NCBI RefSeq assembly: GCF_000498395.2
Contig: NZ_CP010979.1
Location: forward strand, 1,550,001-1,614,000
Reading direction: 5' to 3'
DNA: 64,000 bases
Source: Pseudomonas putida S13.1.2
GTDB taxonomy: Bacteria; Pseudomonadota; Gammaproteobacteria; Pseudomonadales; Pseudomonadaceae
Shown here: piece after piece, positions 1 to 9,036 of the stretch
Layout of the letters: every line of letters starts with the position of its first letter
Numbering within the stretch: the first letter of the stretch is position 1
Notes under the pieces: generated by a model
Databases searched by the model: none
What the model saw: only the letters and a program-made list of their open reading frames with translations
What the model was told of the DNA's origin: nothing
Program-made: the position numbers and the translations under genes

Positions 1-39
1 TCCCACATGGATCGCACTGGCTTCAAGGCATGCGCCGTA

Positions 40-72
40 CCTGTGGGAGCGGCTTTAGCCGCGAAAGGGCCG
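40..72. repeat. REP-type palindromic element
   Basis: The stretch starts with CTGTGGGAGCGG and contains the short palindrome CGGCTTTAGCCG followed by CGAAAGG. This is the usual form of the intergenic REP repeats scattered through P. putida-group genomes. It lies just beyond the 3' end of the LysR gene, where such repeats normally sit. Nothing else is seen in bases 1-85. Confidence 0.6.
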
Positions 73-85
73 GAACAGGCTAGCC

Positions 86-967
86 TCACCGCTCCAGGTA
101 ATGCGTCTGCGCAGCAAAGTCGATGAACCGCTTGCTGGCCAGCGACAGGTATTCCCCGGAGCGCCAGCACAATCTGAAGCTCATCTGCTGCGCGGGCCGG
201 AACGGCACCCCGACGATGCCCGGCGTGCGTTGCTGGACCGAGCGCAGCAGGGTCGCCACGCCCATGTTGTCCAGCGCGGCCTGCACCACCAGCGAGACGA
301 AGTTGCTCTGCAACGCCACCTGGTAAGTAATGCCATGCTCGGCGAAGAACGCGTCCAGAAGGTGACGTTGAACGAACGTGCGGTCGAACACGACCATGTC
401 GGTATTGCGCAGGTCTTGCGCCGTGAGAAAGGCTTTGCCGGCATAAGGGTGGTCAGGGTGCATGCACGCCAGCATCTCGTCACTGCCCAGCAGGATCGAT
501 TCCTTGTCGGGCGGCACTCGCCTGGACTCCAGCAGTGCCAGGTCGATTTCCCGTTGTTCCAGGCGATGGCCAATGTCCTCGGCACTGCCTTCGAACACGG
601 TCATGGCAATGCCTGGATACAGCTGGCGGAAGGCGTTCATCAACCCCGGTACATAGTGCAGGCCGAACATGGGCGGGATGCCCAGGCGCACTTCGCCGCG
701 TTTCAGGTCGGCCATGTCGCGCAGCTCTTGCCGGGCAACATCCATCTCGCGCAGCGCCGACGCAATGCGTGGCAGGAACTGTTCGCCCTCGGCGGTAAGG
801 ATGACTTTGCGCGTGGTGCGGTTGAACAGGGTCACGCCCAGTTCTTCTTCCAGGCGGGTGACGGCCATGCTCAGCGCAGGCTGGGCGATGTGCAAATGCT
901 GCGCAGCCTTGGTGAAGCTGCCTTGGCGCACAATCTCGACGCAGCAGCGCAATGCCTTGAGGTTCAT
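86..967 (-). CDS. LysR-family transcriptional regulator
   Basis: A 293-residue protein of standard LysR length. The N-terminal winged helix-turn-helix covers roughly residues 1-60 (GSFTKAAQHLHIAQPALS, then RLEEELGVTLFNR). The rest is a periplasmic-binding-protein-like effector domain (from about residue 90, GEVRLGIPPMFG). The start is ATG at 967. It is divergent from the acetolactate-synthase-like gene at 1138, and a 13-base palindrome lies between them, so it most likely controls that gene and itself. The ligand cannot be read from the sequence. Family is certain, target is inferred. Confidence 0.9.
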   Translation of the reverse strand: MNLKALRCCVEIVRQGSFTKAAQHLHIAQPALSMAVTRLEEELGVTLFNRTTRKVILTAEGEQFLPRIASALREMDVARQELRDMADLKRGEVRLGIPPMFGLHYVPGLMNAFRQLYPGIAMTVFEGSAEDIGHRLEQREIDLALLESRRVPPDKESILLGSDEMLACMHPDHPYAGKAFLTAQDLRNTDMVVFDRTFVQRHLLDAFFAEHGITYQVALQSNFVSLVVQAALDNMGVATLLRSVQQRTPGIVGVPFRPAQQMSFRLCWRSGEYLSLASKRFIDFAAQTHYLER

Positions 968-997
968 TGAGGCGTTCTACCATTCATAACGAACTGT

Positions 998-1010
998 GAT
1001 GCTAAGCATC
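998..1010. promoter_or_regulatory. Palindrome GATGCTAAGCATC, probable LysR operator
   Basis: A perfect inverted repeat (GATGCT-A-AGCATC) lies 31 bases upstream of the LysR start and about 128 bases before the divergent gene at 1138. It contains the T-N11-A spacing typical of LysR recognition sites and is followed by an AT-rich stretch (1012-1034) suited to a promoter. Assignment to the adjacent regulator is inference from position. Confidence 0.5.
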
Positions 1011-1137
1011 ATAACAATATATTTATTATTATTAACCAGAGGGCCTACGATGCGCGCCACTGAGACATCCTGCAATAACTCAGTCACGCAGCGTCATAAA
1101 GCTGCAATCCCACAAAGATTTTGAGGTAGTACCCCAA

Positions 1138-2781
1138 ATGGCCAAGGCCGCCGATGTCGTTGTGCAATGTCTGGAAAACGAAGGTGTCGAGTATGTGTTC
1201 GGCATTCCTGGTGAGGAAAACCTCGACCTGCTCGAATCCCTGCGCAAGTCGAAGATCAAGCTGGTACTGACCCGTCACGAGCAATCTGCAGGCTTCATGG
1301 CTGCCACTTACGGCCGCCTGACCGGCAAGACCGGCGTCAGCCTGTCCACCCTCGGCCCTGGTGCCACCAACCTGGTCACCGCCAGCGCCTACGCCTACCT
1401 GGGCGGCATGCCGATGATGATGATCACCGGGCAGAAGCCGATCAAGAAGTCCAAGCAGGGCCGCTTCCAGATCATTGACGTGTGCGGCATGATGGACCCC
1501 ATCACCAAGTACACCCACCAGTTCGCCTCGGCCGACAACATCCCGGCCCGCATGCGCGAAGCCTTCCGCCTGGCTGAAGAAGAAAAGCCGGGTGCGGTAC
1601 ACCTGGAACTGCCGGAAGACATCGCCGCCGAGCAGACCGACGCCCTGCCGATCCCGCGCAGCTTGCACCGCCGCCCGCTGGCCGAGCACGTCGCCATCGA
1701 AGCTGCCGTCGAGAAATTGCAGAACGCGCGCAACCCGATCCTGGTGATCGGCGCCGGCGCCAACCGCAAGATGACCGCCAAGGTCCTCAAGCAGCTGATC
1801 GACAAGACCGGTATCCCGTTCATCACCACCCAGATGGGTAAAGGTGTGGTCGACGAGCGCCACCCGCGCTTCCTGGGTAACGCTGCGCTGTCGTCGGGTG
1901 ACTTCGTTCACCGCGCCGTAGAAGCCGCCGACCTGATCATCAACATCGGCCACGACGTGATCGAGAAGCCACCGTTCTTCATGGTCCGTGGTGGCACCGA
2001 GGTCATTCACATCAACTTCCGCTCTGCCGAAGTCGATGCTGTTTACTTCCCACAGGTTGAAGTGATTGGCGACATCGCCAACGCCGTGTGGCAGATCAGC
2101 GAAGCGCTGAACGACACCTCGCACTGGGACTTCACCCGCCTGATGGCGATTCGTGAAGCCAACGAAGCCCAGATCGCCGAAGGCGCTGACGACAACCGCT
2201 TCCCGGTCTACCCGCAGCGCCTGGTTGCCGACATCCGTCGCGTTCTGCCGTCCGAAGGTATCGTTGCCCTGGACAACGGCATCTACAAGATCTGGTTCGC
2301 CCGTAACTACAAGGCGCACAAGCCAAACACCGTGCTGCTGGACAACGCCCTGGCCACCATGGGCGCCGGCCTGCCATCGGCCATGGCGGCGCACCTGGTG
2401 CACCCGGACCGCCCGGTGATCTCGGTGTGCGGCGACGGCGGCTTCATGATGAACAGCCAGGAGCTGGAAACCGCAGTACGCCTGGGCATGCACATCACCG
2501 TGGTGATCCTGCGTGACGATGGCTACGGCATGATCCGCTGGAAGCAGGCCAACATGGGCTTCACCGATTTCGGCCTGGACTACGGCAACCCGGACTTCGT
2601 CAAATACGCCGAAGCCTACGGTGCCAATGGTCATCGCGTGGAAAGCGCCGAAGGCCTGCTGCCACTGCTGGAACACTGCATCAAGACCCCAGGCGTGCAC
2701 GTGATCGACTGCCCGGTCGATTACAGCGAGAACGACCGCATCCTCAACAGCGAGCTGCGTGAGCGCGCGCTGGCGGTGTAA
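1138..2781 (+). CDS. ThDP-dependent acetolactate synthase-like enzyme (large subunit type)
   Basis: A 547-residue member of the acetohydroxyacid synthase/pyruvate oxidase family. The N-terminal ThDP domain carries the activating glutamate in RHEQSAGFMAATYGR (about Glu48). The central domain is Rossmann-like, and the C-terminal ThDP-binding motif begins with GDGGFMMN near residue 432. The usual Asn-Asn at the end of that motif is Asp-Asp here (ILRDDGYGM). There is no small regulatory subunit gene next to it, so it is more likely catabolic or acetoin-type than the biosynthetic IlvB. GAGGT precedes the ATG. Exact substrate is not determinable from sequence alone. Confidence 0.8.
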   Translation: MAKAADVVVQCLENEGVEYVFGIPGEENLDLLESLRKSKIKLVLTRHEQSAGFMAATYGRLTGKTGVSLSTLGPGATNLVTASAYAYLGGMPMMMITGQKPIKKSKQGRFQIIDVCGMMDPITKYTHQFASADNIPARMREAFRLAEEEKPGAVHLELPEDIAAEQTDALPIPRSLHRRPLAEHVAIEAAVEKLQNARNPILVIGAGANRKMTAKVLKQLIDKTGIPFITTQMGKGVVDERHPRFLGNAALSSGDFVHRAVEAADLIINIGHDVIEKPPFFMVRGGTEVIHINFRSAEVDAVYFPQVEVIGDIANAVWQISEALNDTSHWDFTRLMAIREANEAQIAEGADDNRFPVYPQRLVADIRRVLPSEGIVALDNGIYKIWFARNYKAHKPNTVLLDNALATMGAGLPSAMAAHLVHPDRPVISVCGDGGFMMNSQELETAVRLGMHITVVILRDDGYGMIRWKQANMGFTDFGLDYGNPDFVKYAEAYGANGHRVESAEGLLPLLEHCIKTPGVHVIDCPVDYSENDRILNSELRERALAV

Positions 2782-2793
2782 GCCCTGAGGTAC

Positions 2794-2819
2794 GGCGCCA
2801 GCGCAAGGCTGGCGCCTTT
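2794..2819 (+). terminator. Rho-independent terminator after the ThDP enzyme
   Basis: A 9-base-pair stem, GGCGCCAGC / GCTGGCGCC, with a five-base loop is followed by a short T run. It begins 12 bases after the stop codon at 2781 and precedes the convergent phytochrome gene. Confidence 0.75.
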
Positions 2820-2846
2820 CCCTGAGGAGCGGCCTGGTATCGCCTT

Positions 2847-5393
2847 TCAGCGATCCAACAGGCCCCGCAGGCTGGCCAGGATGCTGTTGGCGTCGTAAGG
2901 CTTGCGCGCTACGGGGACGCCCTTCAAGTGCTCGGGAATGCTGATGCCATCGCCGTAGCCTGTGGCAAACAGGAATGGAACCTGACGGCGTACCAGTTCA
3001 TCGGCCACGGAAATGGATGTGCCGGTGCCCAGGTTGACATCCAGTATCGCAACGTCCGGTGTGCGGCGGGCGAGCAGTTGCATTGCCTCATCTTCGGAAT
3101 TGGCGGTGATCACGTCCTTGATGTGAGCATCGTTGAGAATCTGCTCCAAGCCGACTGCAATCACCAACTGATCTTCGAGGATCAGCACGCACAAGCCCGC
3201 CCGTGTTGCAAAAGTATCATCTACACGAGCCATGGTCATGGCCGCGGCCGGTATGGCGGGTTCGAACGTTTCGGCGACGGTCAGGTGCTTGGCCGGGATT
3301 CTGAATAGTCCTTGCAGGCCTTCGGGGTAATATTCCACCGTGCTGGTGCCGCCCAGGTCGAACGGGATGCTGCGGTCGATCAGTACCGAGCCAAAGCCAG
3401 TGCGGCTGGGCGGGCGTACCGTGGGCCCGCCACTTTCACGCCAGCAGATGGCACAGGCGTTGGCGGCGTCGATTGCCCAGCTCACCGACAGCTTGCCGCC
3501 GGCCTGCGACAGCGCACCATACTTGGCCGCATTGGTGGCCAGCTCGTGCAGCACCAGGGCCATCACCGAGTAGGCGCGCGCGTCGAGGATGACGTTCGGG
3601 CCTTGCAGCTCGATCACCCCGGCAGCCGTGCGATAGGGTGAAAGCTCGGCCTCCAGCAGCATTGCCAGGCGGCCGCCACCATCACCGCGCACCACTTGGT
3701 CGTGGGCCAGTGACAATGCCTGGATACGCCCTTTGAGAGTGGCCACATAGTCCTGGAGGGTCTGGCTCTCGGAGGTCGGGTGGGCAACCAGCGCACCAAT
3801 CAGTGACAGGATGTTCTTGACCCTGTGATTGAGCTCCTCGTTAAGGATGCGCTGGCGCACTTCAGCCTTCGAGCGCTCGCTGGCCAGCAGCTCGCTGTTG
3901 TGCAGCACCACTTCGACGATGGCGGTGCGGATGGCATCGCCAAATTGGCGGTCCTGTTCGGTCCAGGGCAGCGACTGCTGGTGAACGGTTTCTTTCCAGA
4001 TGGCAAAGCTTTTGCGCGGCGTCAGGCGATCGCCCAGCGCGCCGCTGTCGTAAGTTTTGTTCGGGTCCCCGGCCCAGTCGAGCGTCTCGATGACCTCCTT
4101 GCGAAAGAAGATCAGGTAATCCCTCGGCTGCTGCGACATCGGGATGATCAGCACGCCGGATACGTCGCTGAAGTACGCCTGGGCAGAGGGAAGCACCATC
4201 GACAGGCGGTTGGACGCCCAGGTACGGCCATCGGTGACCATATCCGCCAGACGCAACAGGTCGGGCACGGCAGCTTTGGGCACTGCCAGCCCGGCCGTTG
4301 CCCAGCGGCCTTGCAGCGACATGCCGATGCCATCGCAGGGGATCAGCGACATCAGCCGCGGCAGGCGTGAGTGGAAGAACCCATCCAGGTCCGCTGACTG
4401 GTTGGCATTGCGCACGATGGTGTCCAGTGCTTTGTGAACCCGTACGGCGGCTTCGAGTTTTTGCCGGCTGCGCAGGGTCTCGATATGCAACGCGAAGAAC
4501 TCGCCGAACATTTCGGCGGCCACCCGCTGCCCCATGGCCAGAGTACGCGGTGCGTAGTGGTGGCAGGCGATCAACCCCCATAGCTCGCCGTTGACGATGA
4601 CCGATATCGACATGGAGGCACCCACGCCCATGTTGCACAGGTACTCGCAATGCACCGGCGATACGCTGCGCAGGTGCGCGTAGGACAGGTCGAGCGGTTC
4701 GCCTGACGGGTCAAGGACCGGCTCGATGGCGACCGTTTTGAACTGGGCGTCGGAAATCACCCGGATCGGGTTGCGCAGGTAAAGCGCTCGGGCCTGCTGC
4801 GGGATGTCGGAGGCGGGGAAGTACTGGCCCATGAAGCTTTCAAGATCGCCACGTTTGGCTTCTGCGACCACCTTGCCGGCACCGTCTGCGCCGAGCTGGT
4901 AGATCATCACCCGGTCGTAGCCCAGTACGGCCCGGATAAAGCGGGCAGCGTCGCGGAACAATTTGCTGGTCTGGTCGATTTCGCGCAGCTGGGCAATCAG
5001 GGTACGGGCCAGCTCGATGGGCTCGGCGATGCTGGCACCGGCCGGTTCAAACTCCAGGATTGCCGTACCTTTGAACAGGTGGGCGGCGATATCGAAGGCC
5101 TGGCCGTTGGGCAGCATCACGCTGAAGCTGAGTGCAGGGCGCGAGGCTTCGCGGGTACGGGCCAGGGCATTGCGCAGGGTATGGGCTACCTCGTCCCCTA
5201 GCACCGTGTGCAGCTTCTGGCCGTTGATATCGCCTGCCAGGCCCAGCAGATGCGGGGCGTTGACCGAATGGCGCAGCACCACTGTCGCGGACGCATCACA
5301 GGCCAGCAGGCAGCCGTGGGGCTGGATGCTGCCAGGGATCTGGATGGGTTCGCGGTCGCAGTTGGTCAGGTTTACTTGTGGGTCGAAGGTCAT
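2847..5393 (-). CDS. bphP: Bacteriophytochrome with HWE histidine kinase and C-terminal receiver
   Basis: An 848-residue red/far-red photosensor hybrid kinase. The chosen ATG (5393) gives MTFDPQVNLTNCDREPI, placing the biliverdin-binding cysteine at residue 12 in front of the PAS domain. An upstream in-frame extension would overlap the LuxR gene. The GAF domain has the DIP motif (PASDIPQQAR, residues about 194-203). The PHY domain has the PRxSF tongue motif (TPRKSF). The kinase is of the HWE type (ELNHRVKN phospho-acceptor, HELATNAAKYG, WRESGG). The receiver carries its phospho-aspartate in AILDVNLG near residue 785. No heme oxygenase (bphO) is adjacent, so biliverdin must come from elsewhere. 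A cis-encoded receiver suggests a phosphorelay. Confidence 0.92.
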   Translation of the reverse strand: MTFDPQVNLTNCDREPIQIPGSIQPHGCLLACDASATVVLRHSVNAPHLLGLAGDINGQKLHTVLGDEVAHTLRNALARTREASRPALSFSVMLPNGQAFDIAAHLFKGTAILEFEPAGASIAEPIELARTLIAQLREIDQTSKLFRDAARFIRAVLGYDRVMIYQLGADGAGKVVAEAKRGDLESFMGQYFPASDIPQQARALYLRNPIRVISDAQFKTVAIEPVLDPSGEPLDLSYAHLRSVSPVHCEYLCNMGVGASMSISVIVNGELWGLIACHHYAPRTLAMGQRVAAEMFGEFFALHIETLRSRQKLEAAVRVHKALDTIVRNANQSADLDGFFHSRLPRLMSLIPCDGIGMSLQGRWATAGLAVPKAAVPDLLRLADMVTDGRTWASNRLSMVLPSAQAYFSDVSGVLIIPMSQQPRDYLIFFRKEVIETLDWAGDPNKTYDSGALGDRLTPRKSFAIWKETVHQQSLPWTEQDRQFGDAIRTAIVEVVLHNSELLASERSKAEVRQRILNEELNHRVKNILSLIGALVAHPTSESQTLQDYVATLKGRIQALSLAHDQVVRGDGGGRLAMLLEAELSPYRTAAGVIELQGPNVILDARAYSVMALVLHELATNAAKYGALSQAGGKLSVSWAIDAANACAICWRESGGPTVRPPSRTGFGSVLIDRSIPFDLGGTSTVEYYPEGLQGLFRIPAKHLTVAETFEPAIPAAAMTMARVDDTFATRAGLCVLILEDQLVIAVGLEQILNDAHIKDVITANSEDEAMQLLARRTPDVAILDVNLGTGTSISVADELVRRQVPFLFATGYGDGISIPEHLKGVPVARKPYDANSILASLRGLLDR

Positions 5394-5493
5394 TTGGCCC
5401 GTGCCTAAGGGTAAAGAGTAGGCTGCCAGGACGGCCGCCATCGTCAGCCTAGCAGGCATTGTCCGCCTTGGGCATTGCCGGGTGGTTGCCTTT

Positions 5494-6285
5494 TCAGGCT
5501 GATGGGGTCTCCCCCCGTTCATCTGCGAACCCCAGCTCCCGTATGAACATCGAAAACAATTCGGGGTGAGACGAGATGTTCAGCTTCGCGTACAGGTGGC
5601 GCCGGTGCACCTTTATGGTTTCTGGCGAGATCCCCAGCCGTTGCGCCATCGCTTTCGACGAGTAGCCGCGCAGGATAAGGCGGGCGATTTCAAGTTCTCG
5701 CTCGGACAACAGGCCTTGGGCAAACCTGGCCAACGCATCGCCAACCGGTGCCTGCACGTGCACCGGCACGCCACTACGCGCCCAGTGCTGCCCAAGCAGC
5801 GCCAGCACCCAGGCACTGATCAGGTTGAGCTTGCCCAGCTCTGTTGCGTCGAAAGCGCGGCGCATGCCCAGTGACAGCGACAATACCCCATCGGGCAGCT
5901 GCAACAGGAACTGGACTTCGTCGACCAGCACATGGTCCTGAAAGTAGTTCTGGTAATAATCCGTTTGCCAGAAATGGTCTGGCGCCACTTCTTCCAGGTG
6001 GTAGCAACCACTGGCCAAGCCTTCGCGGGCGGCCTGGTAGAAGGGGTCGAGCAGATACAACCCGTCGAGGTACAGCTCACCCGCTGCGGGCGCTGGCGCT
6101 GCATCGTATTCCTCCAGCACTTGTGGGGCGCCCTGGGGAGGGAAGTGCATCGCCAGCGCGTTGTCGAACGGCACCCAATGCCTCAGCACCAGGATCAGCT
6201 GACGCCAGAAGCGCGGGCTGCCAATCTGCTCGATCGTTCTGGCCAGCGCGGTGTGGCCGGCAACCTCATGAAAGAGAATTTCCAC
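5494..6285 (-). CDS. LuxR-family transcriptional regulator
   Basis: A 263-residue protein with a C-terminal LuxR helix-turn-helix (LSERELEIARLILRGYSS, then AQRLGISPETIKVHRRHLYAKL, residues about 193-240). The roughly 180-residue N-terminal region has no domain I can name. It lacks an obvious receiver aspartate, so it is not a classical NarL response regulator. The start is GTG at 6285, supported by AAGGA seven bases upstream; no ATG fits. It is divergent from the permease/peptidase operon at 6480, its most probable target, and reads towards the phytochrome gene. Confidence 0.85.
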   Translation of the reverse strand: MEILFHEVAGHTALARTIEQIGSPRFWRQLILVLRHWVPFDNALAMHFPPQGAPQVLEEYDAAPAPAAGELYLDGLYLLDPFYQAAREGLASGCYHLEEVAPDHFWQTDYYQNYFQDHVLVDEVQFLLQLPDGVLSLSLGMRRAFDATELGKLNLISAWVLALLGQHWARSGVPVHVQAPVGDALARFAQGLLSERELEIARLILRGYSSKAMAQRLGISPETIKVHRRHLYAKLNISSHPELFSMFIRELGFADERGETPSA

Positions 6286-6343
6286 GACAGCGTCCTTGAA
6301 AGAAGTAGCGCATTGGCACCCGCTTTGCCTCAGCTGTCAACCG

Positions 6344-6353
6344 GGGGTACCCC
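6344..6353. promoter_or_regulatory. GGGGTACCCC palindrome, candidate LuxR-type operator
   Basis: A perfect 10-base palindrome lies in the 194-base divergent region between the LuxR gene (start 6285) and the permease gene (start 6480). The location suits an operator serving both directions. There is no experimental or family-specific motif to confirm it. Confidence 0.35.
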
Positions 6354-6479
6354 TTAGTGGGAATTGTCCTGGCGGGTGGCGCCGCATAGATTTCATACCT
6401 ATCAAGCGGGCCGTCGAGCCCGCCACGTTTCTCTTCCTGGTTCTGCCTCTGACACTAACAACAACGTGAGGATGAACAA

Positions 6480-7844
6480 ATGACGTCCTGTAGTGCACCC
6501 ACCCCAAAACTTAAACCGACGCTGAGCGTCGCAGATGTAGTCGCCATCACCGTGTCTTCGGTCACACCCGCAAGCTCCGTCTTCGTCATTGCGCCCTTTG
6601 CTATCGCCCAGGCAGGTACAGGTGTGATCTGGGCCTTCGTGCTGGGGGGTGTGCTGGCGTTGATGTTTGCGCTTTGCTATGCCGAACTGGGCCGCGCGCA
6701 CGGTGCGGCAGGGGGTGAATACGTGTTTGCCAAGCGGGTATTTGGCGGGATGGCCGGTTACGCCACTTTCCTAACCGTGCTGGCGATGCTGGTGTTCATT
6801 CCACCGGTCTTGGCCACGGGGGCAGCCACTTACCTGAATGCAGCGCTCGGCACCCAGCTTGACGGGCAGACGGTGGCCTTGGTGATTGTGGCACTGGGCT
6901 ATTTGCTTGGCATTCTCAACATCAAGCTCAACGCGTGGGTCACCGGCATTTGCCTGTTCCTTGAGGTGGCGGCACTGATGGTGATCGTGGTGTTGGGCTT
7001 TGGCCACGCCCAGCAACCGGTCAGCAGCCTTCTCAGCCCGCTGGTACTCGATAACGGGATACTGCACGCGGCGCCCTGGGCGCTGGTGATTGGTGCGGTG
7101 GGCACTGCGCTGTTCTCTTTCAACGGTTATGGCGGCGCCGTGTTGCTGGCCGAAGACATGAAATGTGGCGGGCGTGGTATTGCCAAGGCAGTTTTGTGGT
7201 CACTGGTGCTGGTGGTGGCCATCGAAGTGATCCCCCTGGTTGCGCTGCTGGTGGGTGCACCCTCGCTTGAGGCAATGCTGGCCAGCCCGGACCCTATCGG
7301 TTACCTGCTGACGGCCCATGGCAACGAAACGCTGTCGCGCCTGGTCAGCGCCGGGATTTTCCTATCGGTGTTCAATGCCATCATTGCCCTGGTCATCCAG
7401 AGTGGGCGGGTGATCTACAGCAGCGGGCGGGATGCGTTGTGGATGCCGACCCTGAACCGCGCCTTCATCCGCATTCACCCCAAGTGGGAATCGCCCTGGC
7501 TGGCCACGCTGTTCCTCGCCGTGCCTTCCGCTGCCTTGACGTTCAGTTCCAACCTGTCGGAGCTCACGTCCTTCACCGTGCTGCTGATCCTGTGCGTGTA
7601 CCTGGTAGTCGGGCTGTGCGCGCTGTTCAGCCGCGTACTGCGCCGCGACCGTGAGCACCCTTACCGGATGCCGCTGTGGCCACTGCCGGCCTTGGCTGCG
7701 GTGACCGGGGCCGGGTACCTGTTGACGACCCTGTTGAGTACGGCTTCAGCCCGGGACATTTTCATCATTCTTGGCATTCTGCTTACCTCCGTGTTGCTGT
7801 ACGGCACGTATGGCAAGTTGAGCCCGGCCTTCCAGAAACTTTGA
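6480..7844 (+). CDS. APC-superfamily amino-acid permease
   Basis: A 454-residue inner-membrane protein with about twelve hydrophobic segments, from TLSVADVVAITVSSVTPASS at the N terminus to the segment ending at LLYGTYGKL. The opening segment and the GAAGGEYVFAKRVFGG region match the amino acid/polyamine/organocation family. GAGG precedes the ATG. The next gene, an aminopeptidase-type hydrolase, starts 13 bases downstream. The pair is probably one operon for uptake and processing of an amino-acid derivative or peptide amide. The substrate is not identifiable. Confidence 0.88.
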   Translation: MTSCSAPTPKLKPTLSVADVVAITVSSVTPASSVFVIAPFAIAQAGTGVIWAFVLGGVLALMFALCYAELGRAHGAAGGEYVFAKRVFGGMAGYATFLTVLAMLVFIPPVLATGAATYLNAALGTQLDGQTVALVIVALGYLLGILNIKLNAWVTGICLFLEVAALMVIVVLGFGHAQQPVSSLLSPLVLDNGILHAAPWALVIGAVGTALFSFNGYGGAVLLAEDMKCGGRGIAKAVLWSLVLVVAIEVIPLVALLVGAPSLEAMLASPDPIGYLLTAHGNETLSRLVSAGIFLSVFNAIIALVIQSGRVIYSSGRDALWMPTLNRAFIRIHPKWESPWLATLFLAVPSAALTFSSNLSELTSFTVLLILCVYLVVGLCALFSRVLRRDREHPYRMPLWPLPALAAVTGAGYLLTTLLSTASARDIFIILGILLTSVLLYGTYGKLSPAFQKL

Positions 7845-7856
7845 GCGAGAGACAAG

Positions 7857-8960
7857 ATGCGAGCACGCGATTTCGGTATCACGCTGGGCCTTGGTCGGCC
7901 TGGCCCCCACAATGCCATTACCGATGTGCCGGGTGTGCGCGTTGGCCACGCCACCTTGGACAAGCACCACAATGGCAAGCCTGTACGCACCGGTGTCAGT
8001 GTCATCGAGCCCCGCGAAGGCCCGGCGCGCTACCAACCGTGCTTTGCCGGCTGCCATGTGCTCAATGGCAATGGCGACGCCACAGGCCTGGAGTGGATTC
8101 GTGAGGCGGGCCTGTTGACGACAGCCATTGCCACCACCAACACGCACAGCGTCGGCGTGGTGCGCGATGCACTCATCGCCCATGAGCATGCAACCCTGGC
8201 GGACGCGTCGACCTACTGGTGCATGCCGGTGGTGATGGAGACCTACGACGGCGTGCTGAACGACATCTGGGGCCAGCATGTAAATGCGGACCTGGTGCAG
8301 CATGCACTGGGGGCTGCCTGTGGCGGGCCGGTGACCGAGGGTGCGGTAGGCGGCGGTACCGGCATGATCTGTCATGAATTCAAAGGCGGCATCGGTACCG
8401 CGTCGCGGGTATTGCCGGCAGAGCAGGGTAGCTGGACGGTGGGGGCCTTTGTCCAGGCCAACCATGGCCAGCGCCGCGATCTGCGGGTGGATGGCTATCC
8501 CGTCGGCCGGGTGTTGCTTGACCTGCCCACGCCATTTGACCAGCAGGATACCCCCGGCATGGGCTCGATCGTGGTGGTACTGGCCACCGATGCACCGCTG
8601 CTGCCGCATCAGTGCCAACGCCTGGCGCAACGTGCTGCGCTGGGTATTGCCCGCACGGGCGGCGGCACCGATGACTCCAGTGGCGATATCTTCCTGGCAT
8701 TCTCGACGGGGAATACCGGGCTGGCGCCTGCCGACTACAATCGCCGCGATCTGCCGAGGACAGCGCAAGTGGCGATGGTCAACAACGACCATATATCGCC
8801 GCTGTTCGCGGCGGCAGCCGAGGCGGTAGAAGAGGCTATTGTCAACGCGATCCTGGCAGGCAGGACCATGCAGGCAGAGGATGGGCGAGAGGTGCCGGGC
8901 CTGGACGGTAAGCGGTTGCTGGCGGCCCTTGAGCAAGTGGGTTGGAAGGCTCAGGGTTGA
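7857..8960 (+). CDS. P1-family (DmpA-type) aminopeptidase
   Basis: A 367-residue N-terminal-nucleophile hydrolase of the DmpA / L-aminopeptidase D-esterase family. It shows the N-terminal block (ITDVPGVRVGHATL), the central GGGTGMICHEFKGGIG block, and ARTGGGTDDSSGD near residues 262-274, where family members autocleave in front of the catalytic serine. These enzymes release N-terminal residues, including D- or beta-amino acids, from amides and small peptides. It follows the permease by 13 bases. The expected alpha/beta subunit split is inferred from the family. Confidence 0.87.
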   Translation: MRARDFGITLGLGRPGPHNAITDVPGVRVGHATLDKHHNGKPVRTGVSVIEPREGPARYQPCFAGCHVLNGNGDATGLEWIREAGLLTTAIATTNTHSVGVVRDALIAHEHATLADASTYWCMPVVMETYDGVLNDIWGQHVNADLVQHALGAACGGPVTEGAVGGGTGMICHEFKGGIGTASRVLPAEQGSWTVGAFVQANHGQRRDLRVDGYPVGRVLLDLPTPFDQQDTPGMGSIVVVLATDAPLLPHQCQRLAQRAALGIARTGGGTDDSSGDIFLAFSTGNTGLAPADYNRRDLPRTAQVAMVNNDHISPLFAAAAEAVEEAIVNAILAGRTMQAEDGREVPGLDGKRLLAALEQVGWKAQG

Positions 8961-9036
8961 CGTAGAAAGAGAATCGCTTGAAGACGAGCCACGATCAATG
9001 GTCTTATCCCGCGCCTTAGCCTATTGGTATTGAACG

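Noticed and set aside
1084..2700. Long minus-strand open frame (538 codons) opposite the acetolactate-synthase-like gene
   Set aside because: Low-complexity His/Val/Asp-rich translation typical of an antisense shadow in high-GC DNA; the plus-strand frame has full family motifs.
7746..8936. 396-codon minus-strand frame opposite the DmpA-type peptidase gene
   Set aside because: Shadow of a gene with complete family blocks; no ribosome site or domain.
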